DNA from: [Clostridium] scindens
GTDB lineage: Bacteria; Bacillota; Clostridia; Lachnospirales; Lachnospiraceae
Direction of reading: 5' to 3'
DNA: 64,000 bases
Assembly: GCF_019597925.1 (NCBI RefSeq)
Contig: NZ_CP080442.1
Coordinates: 2,770,001 to 2,834,000 of the forward strand
Made by a program: the position numbers and the translations under genes. How positions within the stretch are numbered: the stretch's first letter is position 1; every line of letters starts with the position of its first letter. Positions 1 to 7,912 of the stretch are shown in pieces. The notes beneath the pieces are model-generated. The model was not told where the DNA came from and made no database searches. It saw only the letters and a list, made by a program, of their open reading frames with translations.

Positions 1-293
1 ACCTGCTTTGTCTCATTCATATCATTATCATAAAAACGGAATGATAATATTTCCTGCCCTACCTTCGGATGAGTGACAAAAGTGCCAAGTCCTTGTTTCT
101 TACAGATATAGCCCTTGTTCTTCAGATCCTCTATTGCCTGCCTGACGGTCATTCGGCTGATGCCATATAATTCGCAGAGTTCCGTTTCCGTCGGAATCTT
201 TTCATTGTACTTCCACTCCCCTTTGGCGATCTTTTCATACAGAATCTTGCTGAGTTGTTTGTAAAGAGGGATGTCGCTTGATATATCCAGCAC
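1..293 (-). CDS. GntR-family transcriptional regulator (partial, C-terminus off the window)
   Basis: About 97 N-terminal residues are visible. They form a GntR winged helix: the opening residues DISSDIPLYKQL, then KIPTETELCELYGISRMTVRQAI as the recognition-helix region, then KKQGLGTFV as the wing. The spacing fits the HutC/YvoA subfamily, whose C-terminal UTRA ligand domain would lie beyond the left edge. I place the start at a GTG because a GGGAG ribosome-binding site lies 9 bases upstream (303-307); no ATG fits. It follows the ROK kinase in the same direction, 79 bases downstream, so it probably reports on the sugar taken up by the operon and binds the palindrome at 5397-5413 (inference). 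Confidence 0.9.
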   Translation of the reverse strand, partial: MLDISSDIPLYKQLSKILYEKIAKGEWKYNEKIPTETELCELYGISRMTVRQAIEDLKNKGYICKKQGLGTFVTHPKVGQEILSFRFYDNDMNETKQ

Positions 294-372
294 TTTTATG
301 TTCTCCCTTCGTTATAGAATATGCTTCCAGTTAATTCCATTATATCACATATTTTCTCACATTTAATGAATT

Positions 373-1197
373 TTATTTCTGGAAATAGGCTGCTGCCCCA
401 AGTATGCCTCCCTCTTCCTGCAATTGCCCGATAGCGATATCTATTTTATATCCATCACATACGGTGGCGGTAATCCGGCTGCGGATATCGGATAGATGGT
501 CGTTTAAAGCAGGTGCCGCTCCACCGCCAAGAATAATCAGATCCGGTGCATACAGGTAGATATACTGGTTCAATCCGGCCGCAAGATACGCGATATATCT
601 GGCAGTCCCTAATTTCTGAAGCCCTTCGGCACAGCAGGTCCTCTCAAGACATCCACGGATGCCGCAGTAGCAATCCTCTTCCCCGTCGCCGCGCACTTTA
701 ATATGGCCTGCCCGGTGAATATATGCCGGGGAATCCGGTCTTCTTCCATTTTGGATAAATCCTACTCCCACTCCTGTCCCCAGGGTCAACATCAATACAT
801 TCCGGTAGCCCCTGCCCGCGCCATACAGGCATTCTCCATAGCAGGCCAGCTGCGCGTCATTTCCTACGCTGCAGGGAAGCCCCGCAGATTCTTCTATCTT
901 TTTCTTTAAAGGATAGCCGCTGAAAAACTCTAGAAATGACCCGCAGCTTCCATCCATCCTTCCATCATCCGTATGGACAAATCCGCTGGCGGCAATCCCA
1001 ACTCCTTTGGCCTTCCCGCCGGATGGAATTCTCTCTTCCATCCAGCGGATCATAGAAAGATTCTTTTCCAGAAATATTTTCTCATTCTTTTTTTCTGTCA
1101 GGAAAACTTCTTTTTGGCAGACTTTCCCTGCCGTGGTATCCACAAGCCCGATTTTTGTTCTTGTGCCTCCTATGTCTATTCCGATTACATATCCCAT
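373..1197 (-). CDS. ROK-family sugar kinase
   Basis: A 274-residue cytoplasmic kinase of the ROK family (glucokinase, N-acetylmannosamine kinase, fructokinase and relatives). The N-terminal phosphate loop IGIDIGGTRTKIG and the second ATP motif LTLGTGVGVG are intact, and the ROK zinc signature reads CYCGIRGCLE. The sugar-contact histidine is in AGHIKV. The protein is short for the family (about 300-320 residues): the stretch between the zinc motif and the C-terminal LIILGGG motif is compressed. It starts directly after the SIS gene stop. With the SIS protein and sugar ABC transporter it probably phosphorylates the imported sugar or sugar conjugate. The exact substrate cannot be read from the sequence. 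Confidence 0.88.
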   Translation of the reverse strand: MGYVIGIDIGGTRTKIGLVDTTAGKVCQKEVFLTEKKNEKIFLEKNLSMIRWMEERIPSGGKAKGVGIAASGFVHTDDGRMDGSCGSFLEFFSGYPLKKKIEESAGLPCSVGNDAQLACYGECLYGAGRGYRNVLMLTLGTGVGVGFIQNGRRPDSPAYIHRAGHIKVRGDGEEDCYCGIRGCLERTCCAEGLQKLGTARYIAYLAAGLNQYIYLYAPDLIILGGGAAPALNDHLSDIRSRITATVCDGYKIDIAIGQLQEEGGILGAAAYFQK

Positions 1198-2247
1198 TTA
1201 CTTTACCACCCATCTGTCTTTTGCGATTCTAAGCGACCTTCCAGGGACATACCCCTTCTTAATACAGCACTGATAAGGGATAATCTGTGCGAACAAAGAA
1301 AGCCCGATACAATTATACGCCCCGATATTCCAGAAAGGATAAGGAAAATCATGCCGAGCCCCTGACTTTTCCTTTCCAATATAAATGCTGCTTCTGGCTG
1401 CTTCCGCAATCTCGCTCCATATCTTTCCGGAACGCTGATCCGGCAGCACGTCAAAGTATACTGGCACTATAATATTGGATGCCAACTCGCTGTTATAGAT
1501 GGAGCGGATAGGACCATGATAGAAACTATCCAGCACGCACACCCCTCCGCTGATAAACGCGATTTCTTCCAGCCACAGGGAAGCAGCCTTTGCGGTTCCC
1601 ATCCCATATAGCCTGGACAGGAAGATACAGCTGTGGGCTTCCTTCAGTATCTGAATTTCTCCCGCCTGTTCCAAAATATCACCTTTATGCTCCTCCATCC
1701 ATTCCAGCATGGCCAACACCTTATGACAGGCTTCTCCTTCCACCCATGCCGGATCCATCATGCTTACGCAGGCAAGGCCGCATAACGCCATGGACGAGTA
1801 TGCCTTCAGGCAGATGCACGCGTCATAGGAGGCTATGTCATGAAGCGTCACCGTAGAGTTCTTTGCCAGCATGCTCTCCTGATTCATCGTAATCCCCACC
1901 AGCATGCAGTTTCTATCCCGCAGCAGGCAGGAAAGGTCATATACTTCCCTGCTTTCCCCTGACCTTGACATCACCACATAAACGGCGCGTGCATCCAGAA
2001 GTGCCTCATCATGCAGTAGTTCCGAGGTCTCAATCAAAGTCACATTTTTCTTCTTCCCAAGCAATTCGTAGTACATCGGCATCAGGGAGTTGTACGCGCT
2101 TCCCATGGATGTCAGCACGATATGGTCTGCTCCCTTAAATATGCCGGCAATCTGTTCTGTCGTCTTTCTTCCTTCCCCCAACAAATATGCCCAGACTTTT
2201 TTCAGTTCTGACGGCTGTTCCAGAACATTGGTCAAATATGCATCCAT
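1198..2247 (-). CDS. SIS-domain sugar isomerase/deglycase-like protein
   Basis: A 349-residue protein with two SIS (sugar isomerase) folds, related to the isomerase half of GlmS and to AgaS/FrlB-type enzymes. The first SIS domain shows the phosphosugar-binding stretch VLTSMGSAYNSLMP and the serine-rich VVMSRSGESREV. No glutaminase domain precedes it, so it is not a complete GlmS. The start is the ATG in the permease stop (TAATG overlap), with AGGAGG 9 bases upstream; an in-frame start farther upstream lacks such a site. FrlB-type relatives cleave phosphorylated Amadori products and AgaS-type relatives deaminate or isomerise amino-sugar phosphates. Either role fits next to a ROK kinase; choosing one would be a guess. 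Confidence 0.82.
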   Translation of the reverse strand: MDAYLTNVLEQPSELKKVWAYLLGEGRKTTEQIAGIFKGADHIVLTSMGSAYNSLMPMYYELLGKKKNVTLIETSELLHDEALLDARAVYVVMSRSGESREVYDLSCLLRDRNCMLVGITMNQESMLAKNSTVTLHDIASYDACICLKAYSSMALCGLACVSMMDPAWVEGEACHKVLAMLEWMEEHKGDILEQAGEIQILKEAHSCIFLSRLYGMGTAKAASLWLEEIAFISGGVCVLDSFYHGPIRSIYNSELASNIIVPVYFDVLPDQRSGKIWSEIAEAARSSIYIGKEKSGARHDFPYPFWNIGAYNCIGLSLFAQIIPYQCCIKKGYVPGRSLRIAKDRWVVK

Positions 2248-3071
2248 TATTTTATTCCTCCTGCTGTTAATCCTTTGATAAACCATTTCTGTCCCAATAT
2301 AAAAATCAATATTACCGGCACCGTCGTGATTGCCGCCCCTGCCATAAGAAGCGGAACGTTCAGCTGGAACAGCCCCTGCATGGAGGTCAGTCCCACCACC
2401 AGCGTCCGCTTGGCCTCATCCTGCAGAAATATGAACGCGATCAGCATCTCATTCCACAGCCACATGGCCCCTACGATGGTTGTCGCCGACAGAGCCGGGG
2501 CAAGCAGGGGAAGGATGATCTTATGGAATAGCCGGAAGAACCCGCAACCGTCCATCATCGCCGCCTCCAGATAACTGCTTGAAATGGATGACATGAAACT
2601 AGTCAGCATATTCAATATGAATGGAAGGATCAGGCCGATATATATGATGATGACCGACGGAAAGCGATTGGTCATATTTAATTTTGCAAAAATCCTGAAA
2701 AGCGGGAAGAGCATGACCACTGAAGGAATCGACATCAGCGGAAATATCATATTTGCAAATATCTTCCTGCCTTTAAATTGGAACTTCCCTATGGCAAAAG
2801 CAGCCAGCGCCCCGAAATACACGCAGAATATAATTGGTATCACTGTTACAAGAAGGCTGTTCATAAATAATCTGGGGATGTCATACGCCTGGAACAGCTG
2901 GCTGTAGTTGTCAAACGACCAATGTGACGGCAGAGAAAAGATATTATAGACATACTCTTCTTTTGTCTTAAAAGAAGTGATCAACGTAAAAAATATGGGA
3001 ATCAGGTCAATCAGTATGAATATTCCCACTGCCAGGGACAATAGCCATTTTATCATTCGGCTCTTTCTCAC
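2247..3071 (-). CDS. Sugar ABC transporter permease (MalG/CUT1 type)
   Basis: A 274-residue inner-membrane permease with about six hydrophobic segments. The cytoplasmic EAA loop reads EAAMMDGCGFFRLFHKIILP near residues 165-185, the contact site for the ATPase. Its length and the FNSLLVT-like motif (here FMNSLLVTV) match CUT1 permeases of the MalG branch. The start is a GTG with GAGGAGGTG six bases upstream; an internal ATG five codons later is less well placed. It pairs with the upstream permease and the binding lipoprotein. No ATP-binding subunit is encoded in the operon, so a shared MsmK/UgpC-like ATPase elsewhere probably energises the system, as is usual for Clostridia. Confidence 0.92.
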   Translation of the reverse strand: MRKSRMIKWLLSLAVGIFILIDLIPIFFTLITSFKTKEEYVYNIFSLPSHWSFDNYSQLFQAYDIPRLFMNSLLVTVIPIIFCVYFGALAAFAIGKFQFKGRKIFANMIFPLMSIPSVVMLFPLFRIFAKLNMTNRFPSVIIIYIGLILPFILNMLTSFMSSISSSYLEAAMMDGCGFFRLFHKIILPLLAPALSATTIVGAMWLWNEMLIAFIFLQDEAKRTLVVGLTSMQGLFQLNVPLLMAGAAITTVPVILIFILGQKWFIKGLTAGGIK

Positions 3072-3074
3072 TTC

Positions 3075-3959
3075 TTACACCTCCTCGTCATGAAATACAT
3101 GGGTCCGTACATAGGCCTGCACGCCAACCAGGCAGAACGTTACAAACAGCAGAATCACCGACAGCGCGGATGATAGACCGTAATTCACATACTTGGCACC
3201 CAGCTGGTATATATAAAAGTCCATAACATAGGTGCTGTTCATAGGTCCGCCCTTTGTCATCACGTAGATGTAATTAAACAGCCAAGACAGCATGTTGATC
3301 ATACAAAGCACAAAGTAAAAGGAGACTACCGGCTTAATTTCCGGCAGCAGGATCCTTCTGGTAATCGTAAATAGTCCTGCTCCGTCAAGTCTTGCTGCTT
3401 CAACCAAGGACTCATCCACCGACATCAGCCTTGCCAGGATCAGCATTGTCCCAAACCCAAGTTCTTTCCAGATGATAACCGCCATCACCGCATAGAGGGC
3501 TGTGGAAGTCTGGCCAAGCCAGGCCTGCGCCAGCCCGCCCAGGCCTATCTTCTGCAATATCCCGTTAAGAAGGCCGTTCTCCCGCAGGATACAGTCGAAC
3601 ACGATTCCTGTCACAGTGATAGAGAATATGTAAGGAATCAGCATCAGTACCCGGTATATCCTCCAGCCCGGTATCTGGTTATAAAGCAATACCGCCAGAA
3701 CTATGCCAAGGATGATCAGAACCGGAACACATATAAAAAACTTCAGATTATTGGTTACGGATTTCCAGAACAATTCATTCTTAAGTAGCAGGATGAAGTT
3801 TTCAAGCCCTGCGAAAGTCCGCTTGCGCCCGCTGATTTGGAACATGCTGTCATACAGGACCGTAATGATAGGATAAATAAATACGATCGCGATCATGAAC
3901 AGCGAAGGGGCAAGAAAGCAATATGGCACCTTCTTTTCTTTCTCTCTCAATAGAATCAC
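3075..3959 (-). CDS. Sugar ABC transporter permease (MalF/CUT1 type)
   Basis: Membrane permease of about 295 residues, six predicted membrane segments, with the EAA loop EAARLDGAGLFTITRRILLP in the second half. It belongs to the MalF/UgpA branch of CUT1 sugar importers and would form a heterodimer with the following permease. Two starts are possible: an ATG at 3995 without a recognisable ribosome-binding site, or a GTG at 3959 with AAGAGGTG six bases upstream. I prefer the GTG, which removes 12 residues of no obvious membrane character. It lies between the binding-protein gene and the second permease, three bases from the latter. Confidence 0.85.
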   Translation of the reverse strand: MILLREKEKKVPYCFLAPSLFMIAIVFIYPIITVLYDSMFQISGRKRTFAGLENFILLLKNELFWKSVTNNLKFFICVPVLIILGIVLAVLLYNQIPGWRIYRVLMLIPYIFSITVTGIVFDCILRENGLLNGILQKIGLGGLAQAWLGQTSTALYAVMAVIIWKELGFGTMLILARLMSVDESLVEAARLDGAGLFTITRRILLPEIKPVVSFYFVLCMINMLSWLFNYIYVMTKGGPMNSTYVMDFYIYQLGAKYVNYGLSSALSVILLFVTFCLVGVQAYVRTHVFHDEEV

Positions 3960-4015
3960 AATATTCACCTCTTTGGCAGGACCGCTGCCCGCCATCGGGG
4001 CAGCAGCCTGGCTGC

Positions 4016-5362
4016 TTATTCACAGTTTTTCGACCATTTCACAAAATTATCATACTCATCCGGGCTCATCTGCCTCCATTCCTTAGCCGTATTCTCAATC
4101 TGCTCTGCCGCCTCCTTGGCCGTCTTTCCTGACAGTACCATCTGAGCCGCCGCATAATTCCCCTGGCTGTTTACCATAGTCGGAATGTATAAAGATGGAT
4201 AAATCGTGCTGTCTTCAAGCATATAATCCCAGAGGAACTTCTCTCCTTCAAGCTGGAGGGAGTCCGGATCGAATCTGTCATCTGCCGGGAAGTTCTTGGT
4301 CAGTTCATAGAACCGCTTCAACTGCTGAGGCTGGTGCGTAAATACCAGGAAATCTGCCGCTTCCTCTTTGTGCTGTGAAAACTCTGGTATCCCGAACGCC
4401 TGGCTCTGTACATTCTGTTTGCCGGCCATATCTCCGTCAGAGAACTCCGGAATTCGCATCACGCCTACCTTCTCGTCTCCGCCCATCTCTTCGATCCACT
4501 GCATTCCCTGTCCATTCGTCACAAGGCCCATGGCAGATTCTCCTCTCAGGAAGGATTCCCGCCCGGATGGGAAATCATTGGACATGGTAAGCGGGTTAAT
4601 GTATCCGCTGTCATTTAATTCTTTCAATCGTTCCAGCCACAGCGTATGGGAATCTTCTGTAAAACTTCCCTCTTCTACCGCGGCACTTACAAATTCCTGC
4701 ACGCTGTCATGGGCAGACGTGCCAATTGTGGCATACAGCCAAGGTGAATCAAATCCGTCCTTCATTCCTCCGATTTCGAAAGGTATGACTCCGCTCCCTT
4801 TGAGCTTCTCGCAGGCATCTTTGAATTCTTCCCATGAGGCAGGCGGATTCTCTGCATCCAGTCCTGCCTGGGCAAATATTTCTTTATTATACAGCATGAT
4901 AATGCTGACCTGGTACCAGGGAACCGCCCAAGGCTGTCCATCCCAGGAGATGCCTTCCGTTCCCATCCAGTGCTCCATCTCATCTTCCGGAATCAGTTCC
5001 GTCAGGTCTGCAAGGCTTCTGTTCTCTTCATCCCAGACATACATCAGCGTGTATGTACCGGTCCAGAAGAACTGGATATCCGCTCCTTTTCCAGACTGTA
5101 CCGATGTCTCCCACGCTGGAATCAGCTGATCCGATGTCTGCTGCACCATTTCAATCTTAATATCCGGATTCTCCTTCTCATAGGCATCCACCGTCTCTTC
5201 AAGCCATGCCTTGGAGCCGGGAACATCTTCCTCGCCCCACCACCACAGTGTAAGTTCCGTCTTGCCGCCGGATCCATCTTCTGCCTTCTCCTTGCCCTGG
5301 CAGCCGGATAGCATTGCCATAAACATTGCTGCTACAATCAACATACTGACAACTCTTTTCAT
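4016..5362 (-). CDS. Extracellular sugar-binding lipoprotein (family 1)
   Basis: A 448-residue solute-binding protein. The N-terminus is a lipoprotein signal with a hydrophobic core and lipobox LSGC, so the mature protein would be tethered at Cys20 on the outer face of the membrane. Downstream it shows the family 1 pattern: ELTLWWWG near the mature start, a conserved DIQFFWTG region, and WEEFKDACEKLK. The start follows an AAAGGAGG site. A near-perfect promoter with an overlapping palindrome lies just upstream, so this gene probably carries the highest expression of the operon. Clustering with ROK and SIS enzymes suggests an amino-sugar or glycosylated substrate (inference). Confidence 0.93.
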   Translation of the reverse strand: MKRVVSMLIVAAMFMAMLSGCQGKEKAEDGSGGKTELTLWWWGEEDVPGSKAWLEETVDAYEKENPDIKIEMVQQTSDQLIPAWETSVQSGKGADIQFFWTGTYTLMYVWDEENRSLADLTELIPEDEMEHWMGTEGISWDGQPWAVPWYQVSIIMLYNKEIFAQAGLDAENPPASWEEFKDACEKLKGSGVIPFEIGGMKDGFDSPWLYATIGTSAHDSVQEFVSAAVEEGSFTEDSHTLWLERLKELNDSGYINPLTMSNDFPSGRESFLRGESAMGLVTNGQGMQWIEEMGGDEKVGVMRIPEFSDGDMAGKQNVQSQAFGIPEFSQHKEEAADFLVFTHQPQQLKRFYELTKNFPADDRFDPDSLQLEGEKFLWDYMLEDSTIYPSLYIPTMVNSQGNYAAAQMVLSGKTAKEAAEQIENTAKEWRQMSPDEYDNFVKWSKNCE

Positions 5363-5396
5363 ATGCGTCCTCCTTTAATCATTATAACGTCATATT

Positions 5397-5413
5397 GTTA
5401 TAATGATTATAAC
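5397..5413. promoter_or_regulatory. Perfect 17-bp palindrome, probable GntR operator
   Basis: The sequence GTTATAATGATTATAAC is an exact inverted repeat with 8-base arms and a single central base. It covers the -10 box of the promoter in front of the binding-protein gene. A further copy of one arm (ATTATAAC) sits at 5381-5388, so three arms lie within 33 bases. A partial half-site recurs near the -10 of the upstream C45 gene (6930-6937). A dyad over the -10 box suggests repression by steric block; the GntR protein at the end of the operon is the obvious candidate (inference). Confidence 0.7.
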
Positions 5414-5434
5414 CTTTTGGATTATGGATGTCAA
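5406..5434 (-). promoter_or_regulatory. Sigma-A-type promoter of the sugar-binding protein gene
   Basis: On the minus strand TTGACA (5429-5434) and TATAAT (5406-5411) are separated by exactly 17 bases, a full consensus match on both boxes. It lies 44 bases upstream of the binding-protein start and overlaps the operator palindrome. Confidence 0.85.
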
Positions 5435-5466
5435 TATGAATTTTCTTACAATAAAGCCTGCCGTTT

Positions 5467-6912
5467 CTATCTTCGCATATCGGCTTTTAGCCTTGTCCAT
5501 GGCAAGCTCGGCCTGTCTTTTAAGAATTCTCTCAGATACTCGAACTGCGGATTCTTCTTCAGAAATTCCTCCGCATAAAATGGCATCCCGCAAGGACTTC
5601 CCCATCTGGCCCACAAACTCAGTTCCTTCGCGTCCGCACTGTCGGCGGTCACCGCATCCACTGCTCCCCTCGGCTGGAAGGGAACCGGCCTTCCCGGCTG
5701 GCTCATGTATGCCCTGTCATCCAGTTCATAATGGGCGCATACCGTTCGGGAGCATGGATTCTCCCGATCCAGGTATACATCGAAATGATCCGCCAGAATC
5801 TCCTGTGCGGCCAAATTGTCTATCCTCCCCTTATATTCTTCCAGAAGTCCGGGAAGGCGGACCTGTCTTGCTCCCTGATGCCGCCTGATATCCGCAAACC
5901 CGCTGTTCTCGCATTCCAAGTTGCGGATTCTCGGATCCAAAGGCGCATTAAAGCCTGCATAATATCCATCAGTAGTTCTGTCTATATGATAAAACTTAAG
6001 ACCTGCTTCAAACCGCATGATCTCTCCAGTCTTAATGTCTCCTGCCAGCCAGGTATTGGCATACCCGCCGTTATTGTCCTCCCAGAAAAGTTCCACGAAT
6101 TCATCCAGACTCCCTGCATACTGGGCGGCACGCCGGATACGCGCAAATTCCGGCGCGCCGTCGCAGTCATAAGCGTTGAATCCTCCAATGGTGGTCTCCG
6201 TTATCATAAGCCCTTTTCCTTCTCCAATCCGGGTCTCATAGAAGTCGGACAGGCTATGGATATATCCCGGACAGGACTGCATGATGAAACGGTTTCCATC
6301 TGCCGGAACCAGATCCACTACTACATTCATAGAATTGCTGTTCTCATACGGCGTAAAACTATTGTGTGCCATGACAATTCTTCCGTCAGCCGTATACGAT
6401 CCAGTTGCTATAAATGCGCTGCAGTGATCTCCCGCTCCAGAAGAAAATCTTTTCAAGGTTCTTCCGCCTGCATGCCGGATGCCATGCTGCACGTCCAGGC
6501 TATCATAAAGTTCTGGCGCTGCGTTGGGAAACCAGGAACCGGTAAGTTCCTCATACCCATTCCACAGAATCAGATCATCTGGCGTCACCGGACAGTCTGG
6601 TATGACTTGCCGGACTCCCTGTACCATGCCCTGCATTTCTTCCAGAAATTCTTTGTAAGGCTTCCTGCATAGGTGCTCCTTCCATTTATGCAAAATACTG
6701 ATCTTGCTGTCTTTCAAAAACTCCCACTCTATGCCAGTCTGGAGCATCACCAGCCGGGATGCCTCCCTTATGGCATCCCGGATTTCCCTGGCCAGAAGTT
6801 CTCCATAGGAAACGCCCCGTTCGAAAGGCTTTCCCTCGATATAGAGGAATTCCCATCCATCCTTAGAATACCGGTAACTCTTCCCGTCCCTCGACCATTC
6901 CTTCTTTTCCAT
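5467..6912 (-). CDS. C45/phospholipase B-like Ntn-hydrolase (autoproteolytic acyltransferase or amidase)
   Basis: A 481-residue protein without a signal peptide. In the middle it has GAGDHCSAFIATGSYTADGR followed by IVMAHNSF, the pattern in which an N-terminal-nucleophile cysteine (near residue 164) is freed by self-cleavage in C45-type acyl-CoA:6-aminopenicillanic-acid acyltransferases and related amidases. Later blocks, ITETTIGG and ANTWLAGDIKTGEIMRFE, fit the same family. Members cleave or transfer acyl groups on amide bonds; the natural substrate is usually unknown. It leads the operon and has its own promoter, about 100 bases ahead of the sugar-binding gene. It may release a sugar or amino sugar from an acylated precursor, but that is inference. 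Confidence 0.75.
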   Translation of the reverse strand: MEKKEWSRDGKSYRYSKDGWEFLYIEGKPFERGVSYGELLAREIRDAIREASRLVMLQTGIEWEFLKDSKISILHKWKEHLCRKPYKEFLEEMQGMVQGVRQVIPDCPVTPDDLILWNGYEELTGSWFPNAAPELYDSLDVQHGIRHAGGRTLKRFSSGAGDHCSAFIATGSYTADGRIVMAHNSFTPYENSNSMNVVVDLVPADGNRFIMQSCPGYIHSLSDFYETRIGEGKGLMITETTIGGFNAYDCDGAPEFARIRRAAQYAGSLDEFVELFWEDNNGGYANTWLAGDIKTGEIMRFEAGLKFYHIDRTTDGYYAGFNAPLDPRIRNLECENSGFADIRRHQGARQVRLPGLLEEYKGRIDNLAAQEILADHFDVYLDRENPCSRTVCAHYELDDRAYMSQPGRPVPFQPRGAVDAVTADSADAKELSLWARWGSPCGMPFYAEEFLKKNPQFEYLREFLKDRPSLPWTRLKADMRR

Positions 6913-6930
6913 ATGCTCTCTCCCGTCACG

Positions 6931-6959
6931 ATTATAATTACTTCTGATATAATTTCCAA
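6931..6959 (-). promoter_or_regulatory. Probable promoter of the C45 hydrolase gene
   Basis: On the minus strand TTGGAA (6954-6959) and TATAAT (6931-6936) are 17 bases apart, 18 bases ahead of the start codon. The rest of the 318-base gap 6913-7230 holds a plus-strand promoter for the acetyltransferase gene (a TATAAT at 7181-7186 without a convincing -35 box) and nothing else I recognise. Confidence 0.6.
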
Positions 6960-7230
6960 ATCTGCCAGTTCCAATTCATTCTCCTTTTCAGAGAATCCAT
7001 ACCTTTATTTATTTTTTCAGAACTCTCTAAGCCGTAACCTCATGAAAAGCGAGAACAGGCCAGTAAAAGGTTATTCAAAACCTGGCTTGGAAACCTGGAA
7101 TAAGAATGGACCTCTTCACTTCAAGGCAGAAATTTTTTTATGCTCTGTGCTTAATATAATAAATTCTGCTCAACATATGGTATAATGTTGTCTCAATATA
7201 ATATTTTTCATAGGATAGGAGAACAGCCGT

Positions 7231-7845
7231 ATGAATATTAAAGAAAAGATGCACAGCGGGGAATTATATTACCCCGGAGATGAGGCGCTGATGAAGGAAC
7301 AGCTGGCATACCTTGATAAATTATATGATTTTAATATGACGCGCCCCACGGAGCAGGAAAGAAGAAAAGAAATGTTGAAAGAAATGTTTGCTGAAATTGG
7401 GGAAGACTGCTACATCGAGCCACCTCTGCATACAAACTTCGGTGGCAGGCATGTGCATTTCGGCCATAGCATCTATGCCAATTTTAACCTGACGCTGGTG
7501 GATGATACTCACATTTATGTAGGGGACTATACCATGTTCGGCCCCAATGTGACGGTTGCGACTGCAGGTCATCCTATCTGTCCTGAGTCCAGGCAGGAAG
7601 GATATCAGTATAATTTCCCCGTACACATTGGAAGAAACTGCTGGATTGGCGCCGGCGCCATTATTGTGCCCGGCATCACCATCGGCGACAACGTTGTGAT
7701 TGGCGCTGGCAGCGTGGTTACAAAGGATATTCCTTCGAATGTCGTTGCGGTGGGCAACCCCTGTCGGATCCTGCGGGAAATCGGCGAGTACGACCGGGAG
7801 TACTACTTCAAGAACCGGAAGTTCCCGCCTGCAGATCGGCCTTAA
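7231..7845 (+). CDS. maa: Maltose/galactoside O-acetyltransferase-like protein
   Basis: A 204-residue left-handed beta-helix acyltransferase of the LacA/Maa/NodL group. The N-terminal Mac domain (KEKMHSGELYYPGDEALMKEQ) is followed by hexapeptide repeats. The catalytic histidine is in TAGHPI, with the typical run GRNCWIGAGAIIVPGITIGDNVVIGAGSVVTKDIP. Such enzymes are cytoplasmic trimers that acetylate sugars with acetyl-CoA, perhaps to detoxify excess sugar. The ribosome-binding site AGGATAGGAG precedes the ATG. It is transcribed alone and ends at a strong terminator shared with leuS, which converges on it. Confidence 0.93.
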   Translation: MNIKEKMHSGELYYPGDEALMKEQLAYLDKLYDFNMTRPTEQERRKEMLKEMFAEIGEDCYIEPPLHTNFGGRHVHFGHSIYANFNLTLVDDTHIYVGDYTMFGPNVTVATAGHPICPESRQEGYQYNFPVHIGRNCWIGAGAIIVPGITIGDNVVIGAGSVVTKDIPSNVVAVGNPCRILREIGEYDREYYFKNRKFPPADRP

Positions 7846-7851
7846 TATTGA

Positions 7852-7885
7852 AATGGAGAATACCTCACAAGTATTCTCCATTTTT
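7852..7885. terminator. Intrinsic terminator between maa and leuS
   Basis: A 12-base perfect stem (AATGGAGAATAC with GTATTCTCCATT), 7-base loop, followed by a T run on the plus strand. The minus strand has a weaker T tract, so it mainly ends maa and may also stop leuS transcripts. Confidence 0.88.
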
Positions 7886-7912
7886 CAAAATCGGATGAGA
7901 TTTAACCCTCAT

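Noticed and set aside
4368..5129. 253-residue plus-strand reading frame over the binding protein
   Set aside because: Serine/proline-rich shadow of the opposite strand.
5731..6672. 313-residue plus-strand reading frame over the C45 gene
   Set aside because: Antisense shadow; no start signal or family motif.
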